A DNA stretch of 64,000 nt from Streptococcus suis S735 (GTDB lineage Bacteria > Bacillota > Bacilli > Lactobacillales > Streptococcaceae), in assembly GCF_000294495.1 (NCBI RefSeq), contig NC_018526.1, positions 558,001-622,000 on the forward strand. Reading direction: 5' to 3'. Shown here piece by piece: positions 30,020 through 40,002 of this stretch. Position 1 is the first letter of the stretch. Each line of letters starts with the position of its first letter. The translations under genes and the position numbers were made by a program. The notes below the pieces were generated by a model. The model saw nothing but the letters and a program-made list of their open reading frames with translations, made no database searches and was not told the origin of the DNA.

Positions 30020-30517
30020 ATGGAAAAAAAGATTTTTCAACTGTTGGAGTGGATGGCTTCCAAGACTGGTCAGTTAGTGATGGGCTCTTTTATCCTTCTC
30101 AGTGTTGTGACTTTTTCAATTTTTACTATTTGGGATATTGCTGCTGCCCCTTTCAACAATGCGCGTAGTCATGCAGTTGGAGTAGCTACAGAATATGCTG
30201 ATTTGCAAACTGTCAATGATTTTTCTATCTACAATGGTACTGAAACCTATTTTTGTGTATTTGGTGTCACCAGTCAGGGAGAAGAGGTTGCAGTTTTGAT
30301 TCCAGAGGCTTCTAGCACAGTATATGTCTATTCTTTAGCTCAGGGAATTTCGCAAGAAGAAGCGCAAGCTATTGCCAAGAAAAACGGTGCAAGCCAAGTA
30401 GAGCGAACTATTCTAGGTTTAAGGGATGGCAAACCTATTTGGGAAGTCAAGTCAGGTACTGCCTACTATTTAGTTGAATTTGAAACAGGGAACTTTATCA
30501 AACGGGAGGGCTTATGA
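30020..30517 (+). CDS. TseB/YpmB-like membrane protein (DUF5590)
   Basis: This 165-residue protein has one N-terminal membrane anchor (residues ~18-42, LVMGSFILLSVVTFSIFTIW) and an external alpha/beta part with two PepSY-like halves (YFCVFGVTSQGEEVAVLIPE; SGTAYYLVEFETGNFIKREG). The order with aspC and asnS is the same as ypmB-aspB-asnS in Bacillus subtilis, where YpmB (TseB) acts with penicillin-binding protein PBP2A in cell elongation. The role here is inferred from that conserved order. It overlaps aspC by 4 bp. Confidence 0.85.
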   Translation: MEKKIFQLLEWMASKTGQLVMGSFILLSVVTFSIFTIWDIAAAPFNNARSHAVGVATEYADLQTVNDFSIYNGTETYFCVFGVTSQGEEVAVLIPEASSTVYVYSLAQGISQEEAQAIAKKNGASQVERTILGLRDGKPIWEVKSGTAYYLVEFETGNFIKREGL

Positions 30518-31695
30518 GCAAGCTATCAAAACGTGTCTTAGAAATGGAAGAAAGTGTCACGCTGGCAGCGGGTGCACGGGCAAAGGCCTTGAAGGCAGAA
30601 GGACGTGATATTTTAGAGCTGACCTTGGGTGAGCCAGACTTCGTTACACCGAAAAATATTCAAGAAGCTGCTATTAAGTCTATCGAAGATGGTAAGGCGA
30701 GTTTTTATACGGTAGCTTCAGGTCTGCCAGAATTGAAGGACGCGGTCAATACCTACTTTGAGAACTTTTATGGCTACTCTATCGAACGCAATCAAGTCGT
30801 TCTTGCCACTGGTGCCAAGTTTATCCTTTATGCTTTCTTTGCGGCGGTCATCAATCCTGGTGATGAGGTTCTGATTCCCACACCTTACTGGGTTTCTTAT
30901 GCAGATCAAATCAAGATGAATGATGGGGTGCCTGTCTTTGTCACTGCAAGTGAAGAGCACAATTTCAAGGTAACAGTTGACCAGCTGGAAGCAGCTCGGA
31001 CAGATAAGACCAAAGTATTCCTACTCAATACTCCTTCTAATCCGACTGGCATGATTTACAGTCGTGAGGAATTGGAAGCTATTGGCAACTGGGCTGTAGA
31101 GCACGACATTCTCATCTTGGCAGACGATATTTACGGTCGTTTGGTATATAATGGAAATACCTTCACACCGATTTCAAGCATTTCAGAAAGCATTCGTCAG
31201 CAGACTATTGTTGTCAATGGGGTGGCCAAGGCCTATGCCATGACAGGTTGGCGGGTTGGATTTGCCGTTGGTAATCCTGAGATCATTGCGGCTATGAGTA
31301 AGATTGTCGGACAAACGACGTCAAACTTAACAACCGCTGCTCAGTATGCGGCCATTGAAGCCTTTACAGGTCCGCAAGATACGGTCGAAACCATGCGTCA
31401 GGCATTTGAAGAGCGACTCAATACCATTTATCCCTTGCTGGCAGAAGTGCCTGGTTTTAAAGTGATTAAGCCAGAAGGTGCCTTCTATCTCTTCCCAAAT
31501 GTCAAAAAGGCTATGGAAATGAAGGGCTACACAGATGTAACTGAATTTACCACAGCCATTTTGGAAGAAGTGGGAGTTGCAATGGTGACAGGTGCTGGTT
31601 TTGGAGCTCCTGAGAATATCCGCCTCAGCTATGCGACAGATATGGACACGCTCAAAGAAGCAGTGGCTCGACTACACACATTTATGAAAAAATAA
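30514..31695 (+). CDS. aspC: Aspartate (class I) aminotransferase
   Basis: This 393-residue PLP enzyme makes aspartate from oxaloacetate and glutamate. It has [11 protein letters not shown] near residue 35, [19 protein letters not shown] near 170, [10 protein letters not shown] with the cofactor Asp/Tyr near 205, and the lysine loop [19 protein letters not shown] near 238. It lies between the tseB-like gene and asnS (14 bp gap), so aspartate supply and asparaginyl-tRNA charging are in one operon. Confidence 0.95.
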   Translation: MSKLSKRVLEMEESVTLAAGARAKALKAEGRDILELTLGEPDFVTPKNIQEAAIKSIEDGKASFYTVASGLPELKDAVNTYFENFYGYSIERNQVVLATGAKFILYAFFAAVINPGDEVLIPTPYWVSYADQIKMNDGVPVFVTASEEHNFKVTVDQLEAARTDKTKVFLLNTPSNPTGMIYSREELEAIGNWAVEHDILILADDIYGRLVYNGNTFTPISSISESIRQQTIVVNGVAKAYAMTGWRVGFAVGNPEIIAAMSKIVGQTTSNLTTAAQYAAIEAFTGPQDTVETMRQAFEERLNTIYPLLAEVPGFKVIKPEGAFYLFPNVKKAMEMKGYTDVTEFTTAILEEVGVAMVTGAGFGAPENIRLSYATDMDTLKEAVARLHTFMKK

Positions 31696-31709
31696 AAAGA
31701 GGAAAAATA

Positions 31710-33056
31710 ATGTCTAGAAAATTGATTACCATCAACCAAGTAAAAGATTATGTCGGTCAAGAAGTGACCATTGGTGCCTGGGTTGCTAACAAATCAGGCA
31801 AGGGCAAGTTAGCCTTCCTGCAATTGCGTGACGGAACAGCCTTCTTCCAAGCAGTTGCCTTCAAACCAAACTTCATCGAAAAATTCGGTGAAGAAGCTGG
31901 TACTGAGAAGTTTGATGTAGCAAAACGCCTTAGCCAAGAAACGTCTGTCTATGTGACAGGGATTGTCAAGGAAGATGAGCGTTCTAAGTTTGGTTATGAG
32001 TTGGATGTGACAGACCTTGAAGTGATTGGTGAGTCACAAGATTACCCAATCACACCAAAAGAACACGGTACGGACTTCCTTATGGACAACCGTCACCTCT
32101 GGTTGCGTTCTCGTAAACAGGTCGCTATCCAGCAAATCCGTAACGCCATCATCTATGCGACTTATGAATTCTTTGAAAAGAATGGCTTTATCAAGTTTGA
32201 TAGCCCAATCTTGTCTGGAAATGCGGCAGAAGATTCGACAGAATTGTTTGAAACAGACTACTTTGGTCAGCTTGCCTACCTCAGCCAATCTGGTCAGCTT
32301 TACCTGGAAGCTGGTGCCATGGCCCTTGGTCGTGTTTTCGACTTCGGTCCTGTTTTCCGTGCGGAAAAATCAAAAACTCGCCGTCACTTGACGGAGTTCT
32401 GGATGATGGATGCCGAGTATTCATTCCTCAGCCATGAAGAGTCACTTGACTTGCAAGAAGCTTATGTCAAAGCCTTGATTCAAGGTGTTATCGACCGTGC
32501 TCCACAAGCCTTGGAAACTCTTGAGCGTGATGTGGATGCTCTCAAACGCTACATTGCAGAGCCATTCAAACGTGTGGCTTATGATGATGCTATTACCCTT
32601 CTTCAAGAGCATGAAGCTGATAAAGATACAGACTACGAACACATCGAGCATGGTGATGACTTTGGATCACCACATGAAACTTGGATTTCAAACTACTTTG
32701 GTGTACCGACTTTCGTTGTTAACTATCCAGCAAGCTTCAAGGCCTTCTACATGAAGCCAGTTCCAGGTAATCCAGAGCGCGTGCTTTGTGCGGACCTCTT
32801 GGCACCAGAAGGCTATGGTGAAATCATTGGTGGTTCTATGCGTGAGGATAACTACGATGCCTTGGTAGCCAAGATGGACAAGCTCGGTATGGACAAGTCA
32901 GAGTACGAATTTTACCTTGACCTTCGTAAATACGGTTCAGTGCCACACGGTGGTTTCGGTATCGGTATTGAGCGTATGGTAACCTTCGTTGCTGGTACAA
33001 AACACATCCGTGAAGCCATTCCATTCCCACGTATGTTGCACCGCTTGCATCCGTAA
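31710..33056 (+). CDS. asnS: Asparaginyl-tRNA synthetase
   Basis: This 448-residue class II synthetase has an N-terminal OB-fold ([23 protein letters not shown]), motif 2 ([24 protein letters not shown]), and motif 3 ([16 protein letters not shown]). It charges tRNA-Asn. A distinct AsnS means Asn-tRNA need not be made by transamidation. It is the last gene of its operon; a hairpin repeat (33059) and a terminator (33236) follow. Confidence 0.98.
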   Translation: MSRKLITINQVKDYVGQEVTIGAWVANKSGKGKLAFLQLRDGTAFFQAVAFKPNFIEKFGEEAGTEKFDVAKRLSQETSVYVTGIVKEDERSKFGYELDVTDLEVIGESQDYPITPKEHGTDFLMDNRHLWLRSRKQVAIQQIRNAIIYATYEFFEKNGFIKFDSPILSGNAAEDSTELFETDYFGQLAYLSQSGQLYLEAGAMALGRVFDFGPVFRAEKSKTRRHLTEFWMMDAEYSFLSHEESLDLQEAYVKALIQGVIDRAPQALETLERDVDALKRYIAEPFKRVAYDDAITLLQEHEADKDTDYEHIEHGDDFGSPHETWISNYFGVPTFVVNYPASFKAFYMKPVPGNPERVLCADLLAPEGYGEIIGGSMREDNYDALVAKMDKLGMDKSEYEFYLDLRKYGSVPHGGFGIGIERMVTFVAGTKHIREAIPFPRMLHRLHP

Positions 33057-33058
33057 TA

Positions 33059-33216
33059 CAGTCGTTCAGTTTTTCCTTTATTACGTCGACGTATGAGGAA
33101 ACTCCGTTTCCTTATTTCCAAGTTCAAATAATCTCATCATTATTTGAACTCGTTTTGCCGTACCTTAGTACAGTCTGCAGCTCGTTGCCTAGTACTAAAA
33201 GTAAACTGAAAGACTG
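33059..33216. repeat. Intergenic hairpin repeat, copy A
   Basis: The outer arms are about CAGTCGTTCAGTTT (33059) and AAACTGAAAGACTG (33203-33216). The core TTTGCCGTACCTTAGTACAG is shared with copies at 38792 and 51749. This copy carries an extra ~50 bp that itself forms a perfect 12-bp hairpin (AGTTCAAATAAT arm, 33121-33150). It sits directly after asnS. Confidence 0.75.
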
Positions 33217-33235
33217 CGAAATAAATATTCACTGA

Positions 33236-33262
33236 CAGACTACAAACGTGGTCTGTTTTTCT
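33236..33262 (+). terminator. Terminator after asnS and the hairpin repeat
   Basis: An 8-bp stem CAGACTAC / GTGGTCTG with an AAAC loop is followed by TTTTTC. Confidence 0.88.
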
Positions 33263-33324
33263 GGTGTCAATTGACATTTTGAACGAATTGTTTTACAATG
33301 TATTACAAGAAGAAAGTAGGTGGA

Positions 33325-33555
33325 ATGATGGGAATTGTATCCTTGCGATTAAACGATGCAGAAGAAGAAATTTTCAGAAGCTATGCTATTCATACAGGAA
33401 AAAGCCTGTCTGAGCTATTCAAAACTGCACTTGCTGAACAGATAGAAGACCAGTTGGACTATGAAATTGGTATCAAGGCTTTGAAGAAATTCCAAGAAAA
33501 TCCTGTTACACACTCGATTGATGATGTTCTTGCGGAGTTAGAAGATGGCTTATAA
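33325..33555 (+). CDS. RelB/DUF6290-type antitoxin
   Basis: Start ATG 33325 (or 33328) after AAGTAGGTGG gives about 76 residues beginning GIVSLRLNDAEEEIFRSYA, a ribbon-helix-helix DNA-binding fold with SLSELFKTALAEQIEDQ, followed by an acidic tail that would cover the toxin. It ends 11 bp into the next gene, the usual coupling of antitoxin and toxin. It should bind the toxin and repress its own promoter, seen as TTGACA near 33271 and TACAAT near 33293. Confidence 0.88.
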   Translation: MMGIVSLRLNDAEEEIFRSYAIHTGKSLSELFKTALAEQIEDQLDYEIGIKALKKFQENPVTHSIDDVLAELEDGL

Positions 33556-33814
33556 GCTTGTTCTCAGCGATGATGCTTTGAAGCAGTTGAAAAAAATGGA
33601 CAGGCATGTGGGGATGATGCTTGCTAAGGATTTGAAAAAACGTTTGGACGGTTTGGAGAATCCAAGACAATTTGGGAAGGCCTTGGTAGGAGACTATAAG
33701 GGGCTGTGGCGGTATAGAGTGGGGAATTACCGTGTAATTTGTGATATTATTGATAACAAAATGGTCATCCTGGCCCTTGAAATCGGGCACCGGAAAGAAA
33801 TCTATAAAAAATGA
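33545..33814 (+). CDS. RelE/ParE-family toxin
   Basis: This 89-residue toxin starts AYKLVLSDDALKQLKKMD. It has the family's central KDLKKRLDGLENPRQFGKALVGDYKGLWRYRVGNYRVI and the C-terminal VILALEIGHRKEIYKK. RelE proteins cut mRNA on the ribosome; the conserved basic/Tyr residues (Arg in WRYRVGNYR, Tyr near the end) are present, so it looks active. It overlaps the antitoxin gene. Confidence 0.92.
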   Translation: MAYKLVLSDDALKQLKKMDRHVGMMLAKDLKKRLDGLENPRQFGKALVGDYKGLWRYRVGNYRVICDIIDNKMVILALEIGHRKEIYKK

Positions 33815-34219
33815 AGTTCTAGGTAACTAGGCTCGGTATCGGTGTACTTCTCAGAGTTCGTGTCAACATCTCAGCGCAGTGGTTGATTGGCTTTAACAGT
33901 CCAGTGGAGTGAAGCAGTTCTGGGAACTGTTTCAGCCCGAGTCTTGAAGCAGAAAAGCTAGGTAAAAAGGTTGGAGATAAGGTTTGCGAAGCAAATCTCA
34001 GCAATTCGTGTTTTCCACTCCAAATCTGACCTATACGACTGATGCGAACTTTGTTCGCCTTATCTCTAACCTCCAAAGGTTCCCTGAAACTTTGGAGCTA
34101 TGCGGGGGTGGAGAGATGAACTCCTTTTTGACTTATCGAGTTCTTCCCCACTCCCTGTTTTCTTTCTTTTTCACTGAGTTTTATTTATAATTATTCTAAA
34201 TAAAATCGTGGAGAGGAAA
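33815..34219. other. Structured non-coding region, relBE to MATE gene
   Basis: About 400 bases without a gene, but with several nested stems: CAGTTC-tgg-GAACTG (33915-33929), TTTGC-gaa-GCAAA (33983-33995), GCGAAC-ttt-GTTCGC (34044-34058), CTCCAAAG...CTTTGGAG (34071-34097), and a long-range 14-bp pair GGTTGGAGATAAGG (33969) with CCTTATCTCTAACC (34058), one mismatch. It could be a structured RNA leader of the MATE gene, an unlisted small RNA, or an old palindromic element. Confidence 0.6.
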
Positions 34220-35539
34220 ATGAAGCAAGAAAGTTTAGGAAAAGAAATTATTCGTTTGGCCTTGCCTGCTACGGTGGAAAATATCTTTCAGACCTTAGTT
34301 GGTTTTGTGGATACCCTCTTGATTGCACAGCTGGGGCTGGTAGCGGTGACAGCAGTTGGTCTTGCCAATACGATTTTGAATGTCTATTTGGCGGTCTATA
34401 TGGCTTTGGGAGTTGGGGCAACAGCTTTGATTGCTCGGTCTATTGGCGCAGGAGATAGGGAATCTCTTACCTTTCATGTCCGTCAAGCCTTAGTGCTTTC
34501 AGTAGGTGTAGGTCTGCTATTGGGGTTACTATCCCTTGTTTTCGGGCGGCAGATGTTGGTCTTAATGGGAGCAGATGCGGAGAGTTTGGCTGGCGTCCAG
34601 GTCTTTTTCTACTGGGTTGGTGGTTTGACTATTTTTCAGGCCTTGATGACTATTTTGGGAACAATCCTGCGGGCATCTGGGGATACAGTATTTCCTATGA
34701 AAATGAGCTTACTGACCAATGGTTTTAATGTGGTCTTGGACTATTTCTTGATTTTTGGTATTGGCTCTTGGTCAGGTTTGGGTATTGTAGGGACCGCCTT
34801 GGGAACTGTCTTAGCTCGCTTGCTTGGTACTGTCTTGCTTTACCGAAAGGTAAAGCAGACTGACTTGGCAGTTGATCTCAAACAATTGTTCCACTTGGGA
34901 AGTCCTAAGGAAATGGTGGTTTTGACCCTACCTGCAGCAACCGAACGCTTGGTTATGCGGTTGGGACAGGTTGTCTATTTCAGTTTGATTGTGGGGCTGG
35001 GAACGATTGTCTATGCTTCTCATATGATTGCAGGTAATATCGAGAGTTTTACCTATATGCCTGCCTATGGTCTTGCGACAGCGGCGGCGGTTTTGATCGG
35101 TCAAGCCTTGGGAAAGGGGGACATCCTCACAGTTAGACGGGTCGCATTTCTCAGCTCTGCCTATGGAGTAGCCATCATGTCCCTGCTCGGTACCATCTTA
35201 TTTTTCGGAGCCCCAAGTTTTGCTCTGCTATTTACCAAAGACCTAGAAGCCGTCCGTCAAGTCGTCACAGCCTTACGGATCGATGCTTTCAACCAGCCAG
35301 GCCTTGCGGTTTCTTTGATCATGGCTGGCGCTCTGCAGGGCTTGGGGGATACCAAGTCGCCACTCTACTCCACAATGATAGGAATGTGGGGGCTGCGCGT
35401 CTCAGGTGTTATCGTCTTAGGTCAGATGTTCGGTTTAGGAATTGCCGGCGTCTGGCTGTCGATTTTGATTGACCTGCTCTTGCGAGCGATTTTTCTGACT
35501 TGGAGGTTTATTGTGCAAACACGAAAACTGGCTGAATAG
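34220..35539 (+). CDS. MATE-family multidrug/Na+ efflux transporter
   Basis: I chose ATG 34220 after GGAGAGGAAA (439 residues). There are 12 hydrophobic segments in two homologous halves, with family marks LALPATVENIFQTLVGFVD at the start, GVGATALIARSIGAGD near residue 82, and the second-half AAAVLIGQALGKGD near 295. It should export organic cations in exchange for Na+ or H+. The substrate is unknown. It has its own promoter region after the structured stretch, and ridA follows in 50 bp with a fresh promoter-like TATAAT (35554). Confidence 0.93.
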   Translation: MKQESLGKEIIRLALPATVENIFQTLVGFVDTLLIAQLGLVAVTAVGLANTILNVYLAVYMALGVGATALIARSIGAGDRESLTFHVRQALVLSVGVGLLLGLLSLVFGRQMLVLMGADAESLAGVQVFFYWVGGLTIFQALMTILGTILRASGDTVFPMKMSLLTNGFNVVLDYFLIFGIGSWSGLGIVGTALGTVLARLLGTVLLYRKVKQTDLAVDLKQLFHLGSPKEMVVLTLPAATERLVMRLGQVVYFSLIVGLGTIVYASHMIAGNIESFTYMPAYGLATAAAVLIGQALGKGDILTVRRVAFLSSAYGVAIMSLLGTILFFGAPSFALLFTKDLEAVRQVVTALRIDAFNQPGLAVSLIMAGALQGLGDTKSPLYSTMIGMWGLRVSGVIVLGQMFGLGIAGVWLSILIDLLLRAIFLTWRFIVQTRKLAE

Positions 35540-35589
35540 GCTAGTTTTTTGGTATAATATCAGTAGAATGATAAAAAGGAGATAATCAG

Positions 35590-35967
35590 ATGAAAACCAT
35601 TCACACAGATAAGGCACCTGCAGCAATTGGCCCATACGTTCAAGGGAAGGTTGTTGGAAATTTCCTATTTGCCTCTGGTCAAGTTCCTTTGTCACCTGAA
35701 ACTGGTGAAGTGGTTGGTGAAACCATTCAGGAGCAGACTGAGCAAGTCTTGAAAAATATCGCAGCAATTTTATCAGAAGCAGGAACAGACTTTGACCATG
35801 TGGTGAAGACGACTTGTTTCCTAAAAGATATGAATGATTTTGTAGCCTTTAATGAAGTTTATAAAACAGCTTTCTCAGCAGATTTTCCAGCTCGTTCAGC
35901 GGTGGAAGTTGCACGCTTGCCACGTGATGTTAAGGTTGAGATTGAAGTTATTGCAGTTATTGATTAG
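35590..35967 (+). CDS. ridA: RidA family reactive imine deaminase
   Basis: This 125-residue YjgF/RidA protein starts KTIHTDKAPAAIGPYVQGK. It has FASGQVPLSPETGEVVG, the TTCFLKDMNDF region and FPARSAVEVARLPRDVKVEIEVIA, where the Arg binds the substrate carboxylate. It hydrolyses reactive enamine/imine intermediates from PLP enzymes such as threonine dehydratase. It lies 21 bp before rapZ. Confidence 0.95.
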   Translation: MKTIHTDKAPAAIGPYVQGKVVGNFLFASGQVPLSPETGEVVGETIQEQTEQVLKNIAAILSEAGTDFDHVVKTTCFLKDMNDFVAFNEVYKTAFSADFPARSAVEVARLPRDVKVEIEVIAVID

Positions 35968-35988
35968 AAGAGAAAAGGAGGGGATGTC

Positions 35989-36876
35989 ATGTCGGACAAA
36001 CTCCATTTAGTGATTGTGACAGGGATGTCGGGAGCTGGTAAGACAGTAGCCATTCAGTCTTTTGAGGACTTGGGTTATTTTACCATTGACAATATGCCAC
36101 CGACTCTCTTGCCAAAGTTTTTAGAGTTGATTCGTCATAGCCAGGATAACAATAAGATTGCTCTTGTTGTAGATATGCGGAGTCGATCCTTCTTCTCGGA
36201 GATTCGAGAGGTGTTGGATGAGATTGAGGGGGCAGAGGATTTAGATTTTAAAGTCCTATTCTTGGATGCGACGGATAGTGAATTGGTTGCTCGCTATAAA
36301 GAAACTCGTCGTTCCCATCCTTTGGCGGCTGATGGTCGTGTTTTGGACGGGATTCAGCTAGAACGTGAACTTTTGGCTCCCTTGAAAAATATGAGTCAGA
36401 ATGTCATTGATACGACAGAGCTGACACCTCGCAATCTCCGTAAGGTAATCTCAGAGCAGTTTGCTAGTCAAGATAATCAGCCGTCGTTTCGCATAGAAGT
36501 GATGTCCTTTGGTTTCAAATATGGACTACCTCTGGATGCAGACTTGGTTTTTGACGTTCGGTTCTTACCAAATCCCTACTACAAGTTGGAGTTGCGTAAT
36601 CTGACTGGTCTGGATGCTCCTGTCTTTGACTATGTCATGGAGCATCAAGAATCGGAAGAGTTTTATAGTCATTTGCTCGGCTTGATAGAACCGATTCTTC
36701 CTGGTTATCAGAAAGAAGGAAAATCAGTTCTAACGATTGCCGTTGGATGTACGGGTGGTCAGCATAGAAGCGTAGCCTTTGCTAAACGTTTGGCAGACGA
36801 TTTAGAGAAAAATTGGAATGTTAATCGTAGTCATCGTGATAAGGACAGACGGAAGGAGACGGTCAACCGCTCATGA
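35989..36876 (+). CDS. rapZ: RNase adapter / nucleotide-binding protein RapZ
   Basis: This 295-residue P-loop protein has [20 protein letters not shown] at the start and the C-terminal domain [25 protein letters not shown] and [20 protein letters not shown] block typical of the family (YvcJ in Bacillus). Enterobacterial RapZ controls glmS through small RNAs; in Gram-positives the partner is less clear. The conserved trio rapZ-yvcK-whiA with 4-bp overlaps is present here. Confidence 0.95.
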   Translation: MSDKLHLVIVTGMSGAGKTVAIQSFEDLGYFTIDNMPPTLLPKFLELIRHSQDNNKIALVVDMRSRSFFSEIREVLDEIEGAEDLDFKVLFLDATDSELVARYKETRRSHPLAADGRVLDGIQLERELLAPLKNMSQNVIDTTELTPRNLRKVISEQFASQDNQPSFRIEVMSFGFKYGLPLDADLVFDVRFLPNPYYKLELRNLTGLDAPVFDYVMEHQESEEFYSHLLGLIEPILPGYQKEGKSVLTIAVGCTGGQHRSVAFAKRLADDLEKNWNVNRSHRDKDRRKETVNRS

Positions 36877-37847
36877 GAAAACCAAAGATTACAGTTATCG
36901 GGGGCGGGACTGGTATTCCAGTCATTTTGAAGAGTTTGCGGGATAAGGATGTAGAGATTACCGCTATCGTGACGGTAGCTGATGACGGAGGATCTTCGGG
37001 GGAAATCCGTCAGGCTTTGCAGGTGACCCCTCCAGGTGATTTGCGTAACGTCCTATTGGCTATGTCGGATATGCCCAAACTTTATGAACAAATTTTCCAG
37101 TATCGTTTTGCGGATTCAGATGGCCCCTTGGCTGGTCATCCACTAGGGAATCTCATCATTGCTGGTATTTCAGAAATGCAGGGTTCAACCTACAATGCGA
37201 TGAGGTTGTTGACGCGCTTTTTCCATACGACAGGGCGGATTTATCCATCTAGCGAACAGGCCTTGACCCTTCATGCTATTTTTACAGATGGGACCGAGGT
37301 AGCAGGTGAGAGTAAGATTTCCAAGCATAATGGGATGATTGATCATGTCTATGTGACAAATTCTTATAATGATGATGAACCGAAAGCCAGTCGCCAGGTA
37401 GTTGAAACGATTATGGAAAGTGACATGATTGTACTTGGACCGGGTTCTCTTTTTACCTCAATCTTGCCGAATCTGATGATTTCTGACATTGGCAAAGCCC
37501 TAAAAGAAACCAAGGCTGAAGTGACCTATGTGTGCAACATTATGACCCAACGGGGAGAGACTGAGTTTTTCTCAGATGCGGACCACGTGGCGGTTCTCAA
37601 TGCACACTTAGCTGAACAATTCATTGATACAGTTTTGGTCAATATTGAGCCAGTTCCACAAGAGTATATGAATAGCAACCAGTTTGATGAATACTTGGTA
37701 CAGGTAAAACACGATTTTGCAGGTTTGCAAAAACAAGCTAATCGTGTGATTTCTTCGAATTTTCTTCGTTTGGAAAATGGCGGAGCTTTCCATGATGGTG
37801 ACTTGGTAGTAGAAGAGTTGCTCAAGATTTTGCAGGTGCGGCCATGA
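36873..37847 (+). CDS. yvcK: YvcK/CofD-like gluconeogenesis factor
   Basis: This 324-residue protein has a CofD-like Rossmann fold: [18 protein letters not shown] at the start, [13 protein letters not shown] near residue 37, and [14 protein letters not shown] near 190. In Bacillus and pneumococcus YvcK binds UDP-sugars and supports cell wall synthesis on gluconeogenic carbon. Overlaps of 4 bp with both neighbours show one transcript. Confidence 0.95.
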   Translation: MRKPKITVIGGGTGIPVILKSLRDKDVEITAIVTVADDGGSSGEIRQALQVTPPGDLRNVLLAMSDMPKLYEQIFQYRFADSDGPLAGHPLGNLIIAGISEMQGSTYNAMRLLTRFFHTTGRIYPSSEQALTLHAIFTDGTEVAGESKISKHNGMIDHVYVTNSYNDDEPKASRQVVETIMESDMIVLGPGSLFTSILPNLMISDIGKALKETKAEVTYVCNIMTQRGETEFFSDADHVAVLNAHLAEQFIDTVLVNIEPVPQEYMNSNQFDEYLVQVKHDFAGLQKQANRVISSNFLRLENGGAFHDGDLVVEELLKILQVRP

Positions 37848-38761
37848 GTTTTACAGTACAAGTAAAGGAAGAATTGCTGCTTCAGTCTAGCCAAAATAAG
37901 AGCGAGCTATCTGCTATTATCAAATTATCAGGTAGTTTGGGCTTAGCTTCATCAGGTTTGACTCTTTCTATCAGCACGGAAAATGCAAAGATTGCCCGTC
38001 ACATTTATGAACTGTTACTCCATTTCTACCAGATTAAAGCTGAGATTCGCCATCATCAAAAACCTAATCTCAAAAAGAATCGTGTGTATGCAGTTTTGAT
38101 AGAAGACGGCGTGAATGAGATATTGAACGATTTGCATTTGGCTGATAGCTTCTTTGGATTAGAGACGGGGATTTCTCCCTTGGTTTTGGAAAATGATTCG
38201 TGGAGTCAAGCCTATCTTCGTGGAGCATTTTTAGCGGCAGGCTCTGTTAAGGATCCTGAAAAAGGAAAATACCAGCTTGAAATAGCTTCTGTCTATAGTG
38301 ACCATGCCAATGACCTGGCCAATCTGATGCAGAAATTTCTTTTGGATGCCAAAGTCATTGAGCGAAGTAAGGGAACCATTACCTATCTGCAACGTGCAGA
38401 GGACATTATGGATTTTCTTTTGGTGATTGGAGCAGAAGAGACGAAGACAGAATTTGAGAATGTTAAATTGCTTCGTGAGGCTCGCAATGACCTAAATCGA
38501 GCTACCAATGCGGAAGCTGCTAATATTGCAAAGACGGTCAATGCTAGTATGAAAACAATCAATAATATTATCAAAATTATGGATACTATCGGTCTAGATC
38601 AGTTGTCAGGTGACTTGCAGGAGATTGCCCAGTTGCGAATTCAGCATCCAGACTATTCCATTCAGCAATTGGCGGATAGTCTAACGGTACCGATCACTAA
38701 AAGTGGTGTCAACCATCGTTTGCGGAAAATCAATAAGATTGCGGATGAATTGACTGACTAG
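37844..38761 (+). CDS. whiA: DNA-binding protein WhiA
   Basis: This 305-residue protein has an N-terminal LAGLIDADG-like fold ([36 protein letters not shown]) without nuclease residues, and a C-terminal helix-turn-helix ([33 protein letters not shown]). WhiA affects cell division and chromosome segregation in Bacillus. It is the last gene of the rapZ operon. Confidence 0.96.
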   Translation: MSFTVQVKEELLLQSSQNKSELSAIIKLSGSLGLASSGLTLSISTENAKIARHIYELLLHFYQIKAEIRHHQKPNLKKNRVYAVLIEDGVNEILNDLHLADSFFGLETGISPLVLENDSWSQAYLRGAFLAAGSVKDPEKGKYQLEIASVYSDHANDLANLMQKFLLDAKVIERSKGTITYLQRAEDIMDFLLVIGAEETKTEFENVKLLREARNDLNRATNAEAANIAKTVNASMKTINNIIKIMDTIGLDQLSGDLQEIAQLRIQHPDYSIQQLADSLTVPITKSGVNHRLRKINKIADELTD

Positions 38762-38791
38762 ATAGGTATACATAGAATGTTATGGACATTT

Positions 38792-38875
38792 GAATTAACT
38801 TTGATACATCGTTACTTTCGGCTTGCCGTACTCTAGTATTGCTTACACCTCAGTTCCTTGTCTGAAAGTTAATTC
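38792..38875. repeat. Intergenic hairpin repeat, copy B
   Basis: The arms GAATTAACTTT (38792) and AAAGTTAATTC (38865) enclose a core with GGCTTGCCGTACTCTAGTA, matching copies A and C. This is the shortest copy and follows whiA. Confidence 0.72.
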
Positions 38876-38891
38876 ATTCGACGATACTAAG

Positions 38892-38917
38892 ACTGGTTCG
38901 AGAGGACCAGTTTTTTG
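38892..38917 (+). terminator. Terminator after whiA
   Basis: Stem ACTGGTTC / GGACCAGT with a GAGA loop, then TTTTTTG. It ends the ridA/rapZ-yvcK-whiA unit. Confidence 0.88.
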
Positions 38918-39046
38918 TATTAGTTGTGATAGTATTCCTCTTCACAGGAATGATCCTGTTTTATGAATTTTTCAGTAATGATTAGCATAGAACGTTAATA
39001 TATGTTAAAATAGATAGAAGGATACTTTAGCTAGAAAGGAGTTTTG

Positions 39047-39742
39047 ATGATAAGCAACGAACAATATGATTATCTAAGGGCACATCCAACTTTTGAACGT
39101 TTGACACGTGATAGCTTTGATCAATTAGCTAAGCATATTCGTTTTCGAAAGATTCCTAAGGGACAAATCTTTTTTTACGCAGAGGATCCTAGAGATTATC
39201 TATTTGTATTGTATAAGGGCTATGCTCGGATTGAGCAATATGATGAGACGGATAGTTTTACGTATTTAGACTATATTCGGCAGGGTGGTGCCTTTCCTTT
39301 TGGAGATATGTTTCAGGACAAACCTTATCATTATACCGCCATTGCCATAACGGACCTAGAGTATTTTATTGTACCGATGGTCTTGTTTGAAACCTTGTCG
39401 AAGATAAATCCGAGTCAAATGGCTTATATCTGTCAAAAATTATCCAAAGTGCTTCGTTTTCAAGAGTTGCGCTTGCGAAATGCGATGCGTTCCAAGGCAT
39501 CAGATCGAGTCGTTCAAGCCTTGGCTCTTCTTTATTGGGATATGTGCCAGCGAGAGCAGTTTGCTACCTTGCCATTTGAAATTCATATTCAAGAGATTTC
39601 GCGTTTAGCAGCTACGACACGGGAAACGGTTAGCCATGTTTTGAAGCAACTGAAGCAGGATGGTAAAATAGCTTATAGCCATAAACAGTTAACTTATTTA
39701 GATATTGATTATTTCTTAGAAAATTTGACAGAAACTCATTGA
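39047..39742 (+). CDS. flpS: Crp/Fnr-family activator of the arginine deiminase system
   Basis: ATG 39047 follows AAAGGAG (231 residues); a TTG three bases earlier is unlikely. It has an N-terminal cyclic-nucleotide-like beta-barrel (RKIPKGQIFFYAEDPRDYLFVLYKGYARIEQYDE) and a C-terminal winged helix (IQEISRLAATTRETVSHVLKQL). There are no Fnr-type iron-sulfur cysteines at the N-terminus. In S. suis FlpS activates arcABC and supports acid survival; its place just upstream of arcA fits. A terminator overlaps its stop codon, so it is transcribed separately from arcA. Confidence 0.92.
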   Translation: MISNEQYDYLRAHPTFERLTRDSFDQLAKHIRFRKIPKGQIFFYAEDPRDYLFVLYKGYARIEQYDETDSFTYLDYIRQGGAFPFGDMFQDKPYHYTAIAITDLEYFIVPMVLFETLSKINPSQMAYICQKLSKVLRFQELRLRNAMRSKASDRVVQALALLYWDMCQREQFATLPFEIHIQEISRLAATTRETVSHVLKQLKQDGKIAYSHKQLTYLDIDYFLENLTETH

Positions 39743-39756
39743 AGTTTCTGTTTTTT
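39729..39756 (+). terminator. Terminator overlapping the end of flpS
   Basis: An 8-bp stem CAGAAACT / AGTTTCTG is followed by TTTTTT. The flpS stop codon lies in its loop. Confidence 0.9.
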
Positions 39757-39851
39757 ATAAAAAAATAAAAATTCATATAATGATATAACGGAAAGAATTA
39801 TGCAGAATTTAGATGATATAATCGATAATTATTTATAAATAAGGTTAAAAA

Positions 39852-39867
39852 TGTGAAGAATTTCTCA
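39852..39867 (+). promoter_or_regulatory. Candidate Crp/Fnr-type box upstream of arcA
   Basis: TGTGAAGAATTTCTCA matches the TGTGA-N6-TCACA pattern with one mismatch. It lies 150 bp before arcA, next to the gene for the Crp/Fnr regulator FlpS, so it is a plausible FlpS site. The functional link is inference. Confidence 0.55.
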
Positions 39868-39874
39868 AAATAAA

Positions 39875-39888
39875 TGTGAGCGTTTTCA
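39875..39888 (+). promoter_or_regulatory. cre site (CcpA) in the arcA promoter
   Basis: TGTGAGCGTTTTCA agrees with the consensus TGWNANCGNTNWCA at every fixed position. CcpA bound here would repress arcA when glucose is plentiful, as reported for S. suis arginine deiminase genes. It is 8 bp after the Crp-like box. Confidence 0.85.
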
Positions 39889-40002
39889 AGTTTTTGTTTT
39901 TTTGCTCTGTTAAACTATGGATGTAAAGAGGAAATGAGAGGCAGGAAAGCGTACGGTCCTCCTCGTTTCCCATCATGTATAAATCTACAAGGAGGACAGA
40001 TC

